Assembly: GCA_040753915.1 (NCBI GenBank)
Contig: JBFMDN010000096.1
Location: 1 to 16,030 of the forward strand
Direction of reading: 5' to 3'
DNA from: JBFMDN01 sp040753915
GTDB lineage: Bacteria > Desulfobacterota > Desulfomonilia > Desulfomonilales > Desulfomonilaceae
Length of the DNA: 16,030 nucleotides
The notes under the pieces are model-generated. The model searched no databases. It saw nothing but the letters and a program-made list of their open reading frames with translations, and was not told the DNA's origin. Shown piece after piece: positions 14,960-16,030 of this stretch; within the stretch, counting starts at the first letter, position 1; each line of letters begins with the position of its first letter. The position numbers and the translations under genes are program-made.

Positions 14960-15694
14960 GTGAAGGCGTTAATCCTGGCAGGAGGAAGAGGACAGCGGAT
15001 GGAGGAGCTGTCTGACAGCGAAAATAAGTGCATGCTCTCCATTCATGGCAAACCGTTAATCCAGTACAGCCTCGACAATGCTTCAGCAATCGATGCCGTG
15101 ACCGATATTGTCATTGTCGTGGGATACAGGGCCGAGAGCATTATAAATCGGTTCGGGACCTCGTACAACGGCAAACGGATTTCGTACGTGATCCAGCGGG
15201 ACCAGAAAGGGCTCGTGCATGCCATGGAGTGCGCTCGGGATTACGTGCGCGGACAAGATTTCTTCCTCTTCCTTGCGGATGAAGTAATCCTGGGCGGCCG
15301 TCACCAGGAGATGCTCACCCTGTTCTCGCAAGAGAATCTCTTCTGCGTTTGCGGGGTCTATCCCCAGGATAATCCGGACATGATACGGCGCACGTACTCC
15401 CTCATTTACGGACCGGACAGACGCATATACCGCCTTATCGAAAAGCCGCGAAAACCATTCAATCCCTTGCAAGGAACAGGGAACATCCTTTTCAGGGACG
15501 GTATCTTTTCATATCTGGACCTCTGCCCGATCAATCCCCACCGCGGCGAAAAGGAACTGCCAGACCTGATCCAATGCGCCATCGACGACGGGGAGGTAGT
15601 GAAATACGTCACGGTGTGCGATCGGTACATAAACGTCAATTCACCGGAAGAATGGAGAATGGTGGAAAATCAACAGTGGGACGGAAGCGCCTGA
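14960..15694 (+). CDS. Sugar-phosphate nucleotidylyltransferase, 244 aa
   Basis: The protein joins an NTP and a sugar 1-phosphate to make a nucleotide sugar. The N-terminal signature LAGGRGQRM (6-14) and NKCMLSIHGKP (22-32) is that of the NTP_transferase family. LADEV (105-109, D107) holds the first metal Asp, and IEKPRKPF (160-167) and YINVNSPEEW (223-232) follow; the last has Asn where many members have the second metal Asp. The length fits the single-domain group without an acyltransferase tail. The GTG at 14960 has GGAG upstream and follows the glycosyltransferase by 27 bases. With the GmhA-like and epimerase-like neighbours it may activate a heptose or a CDP-type sugar, but nucleotide preference cannot be read. 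It is the last gene before the repeat region. Confidence 0.85.
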   Translation: MKALILAGGRGQRMEELSDSENKCMLSIHGKPLIQYSLDNASAIDAVTDIVIVVGYRAESIINRFGTSYNGKRISYVIQRDQKGLVHAMECARDYVRGQDFFLFLADEVILGGRHQEMLTLFSQENLFCVCGVYPQDNPDMIRRTYSLIYGPDRRIYRLIEKPRKPFNPLQGTGNILFRDGIFSYLDLCPINPHRGEKELPDLIQCAIDDGEVVKYVTVCDRYINVNSPEEWRMVENQQWDGSA

Positions 15695-15704
15695 TTCGCC
15701 CGCA

Positions 15705-15812
15705 TGTAGGGTAGCCTTTCAGGCTGCCATATTCCGGAAATGTAGGGTAGCCTTTTCAGGCTGCCATGTTCGGGAAATGTAGGGTAGTCCCGCGGCACGC
15801 GGGACTGCCATT
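15705..15812 (+). repeat. Three tandem hairpin units with the header TGTAGGGTAG
   Basis: Units start at 15705, 15741 and 15779 (36 and 38 bases apart). Each is TGTAGGGTAG followed by a stem: GGTAGCC/GGCTGCC in the first two and a longer GGTAGTCCCGC/GCGGGACTGCC in the third. The loops of the first two differ slightly in length. The third unit has a different stem sequence but keeps pairing on both sides. They start 11 bases after the last gene and could stabilise or end its mRNA, but no T run follows. Confidence 0.7.
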
Positions 15813-15820
15813 TCTTAAGA

Positions 15821-15923
15821 TGCCGGCTGAAAGAAACTGTCTCAAGAGCCGGCAGTCCGTGATGATCGTGCCACAACCCCTCACCCTGATCCTCTCCCTT
15901 AACGCGGGGGCATAGGCGTTAAG
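15821..15923. repeat. Two further inverted repeats and a CCCTCACCCT-type dispersed motif
   Basis: TGCCGGCT (15821-15828) pairs with AGCCGGCA (15847-15854) over an 18-base loop. CTTAACGC (15898-15905) pairs with GCGTTAAG (15916-15923) over a 10-base loop. Between them lies CCCCTCACCCTGATCCTCTC, a motif that recurs between genes in many proteobacterial genomes (general knowledge, not checked here). Confidence 0.5.
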
Positions 15924-15947
15924 TTAGAAGTGGAACGGCCAATTGTT

Positions 15948-16018
15948 CGTCATTCCGGCGAAAGCCGGAATCCAGTCCTTCCAATATGTTATGGACCCCG
16001 GCTTTCGCCGGGGTGACG
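15948..16018. repeat. Palindromic dispersed repeat pair (REP/MITE-like)
   Basis: The left arm starts CGTCATTCCGGCGAAAGCC (15948-15974) and the right arm ends GCCGGGGTGACG (15992-16018). The arms are inverted copies of 27 bases with four differences, separated by 17 bases. Each arm is itself a small hairpin (TTCCGGC/GCCGGAA in one, CCCCGGC/GCCGGGG in the other), so the differences keep pairing inside each arm. This type is widespread in proteobacteria. No gene is seen from 15695 to the end of the window. Confidence 0.7.
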
Positions 16019-16030
16019 GGGTCCTTGTTA

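Noticed and set aside
15705..15812. CRISPR array
   Set aside because: The spaced units are hairpins differing from each other with no unique spacers of constant length, and there are only three.

Overview
The window looks like chromosomal DNA of an anaerobic, Gram-negative bacterium, most likely a former deltaproteobacterium of the Desulfomonile/Syntrophobacter kind. That is an inference from gene style: a one-chain pyruvate-carboxylase-type enzyme beside its own biotin ligase, heptose-type sugar genes, and dispersed hairpin repeats common in such genomes. No rRNA, tRNA or CRISPR array was seen.

Layout. (1) 1-828 is mobile-element debris: a possible leftward gene start at the left edge, a strongly structured inverted-repeat block (28-100), a frameshifted N-terminal remnant of an IS66-type transposase (255-558), and a short leftward ORF. 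(2) 586-2538 reads leftward: a secreted cysteine-rich protein, an AAA+ ATPase and the 80-residue ORF, possibly one operon of unknown role. (3) 2539-3978 is mostly non-coding, with hairpin repeats, one doubtful ORF, a candidate promoter (3700) and an intrinsic terminator (3892-3935). (4) 3979-8624 reads rightward: a biotin protein ligase and, 20 bases later, a 1230-residue multidomain biotin carboxylase/carboxyltransferase of pyruvate carboxylase architecture. The ligase presumably biotinylates the carboxylase. The carboxylase has a divergent carboxyltransferase site, an MKQ biotinylation motif and a C-terminal zinc ribbon. (5) 9094-10368 reads leftward: a hotdog thioesterase followed by a COG2159-type amidohydrolase. 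(6) 10607-15694 reads rightward from a good sigma70-like promoter (10528-10556): a GmhA-like SIS isomerase, a CDP-tyvelose-epimerase-like SDR, a radical SAM protein with a partial SPASM-like tail, a GT4 glycosyltransferase and a sugar nucleotidylyltransferase. (7) 15695-16030 is repeat DNA: three tandem hairpin units, further inverted repeats and a dispersed palindromic element.

How the genes may work together. The last block has the parts to make, activate, modify and transfer an unusual (perhaps heptose-derived) sugar: isomerase, nucleotidylyltransferase, SDR, radical SAM enzyme and glycosyltransferase. No sugar kinase or phosphatase is visible. Two of its enzymes lack a residue normally needed for catalysis (SDR Tyr to Leu; SIS Glu to Asn), so the chemistry may not be the textbook one. 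The most unusual single gene is the carboxylase at 4932-8624.
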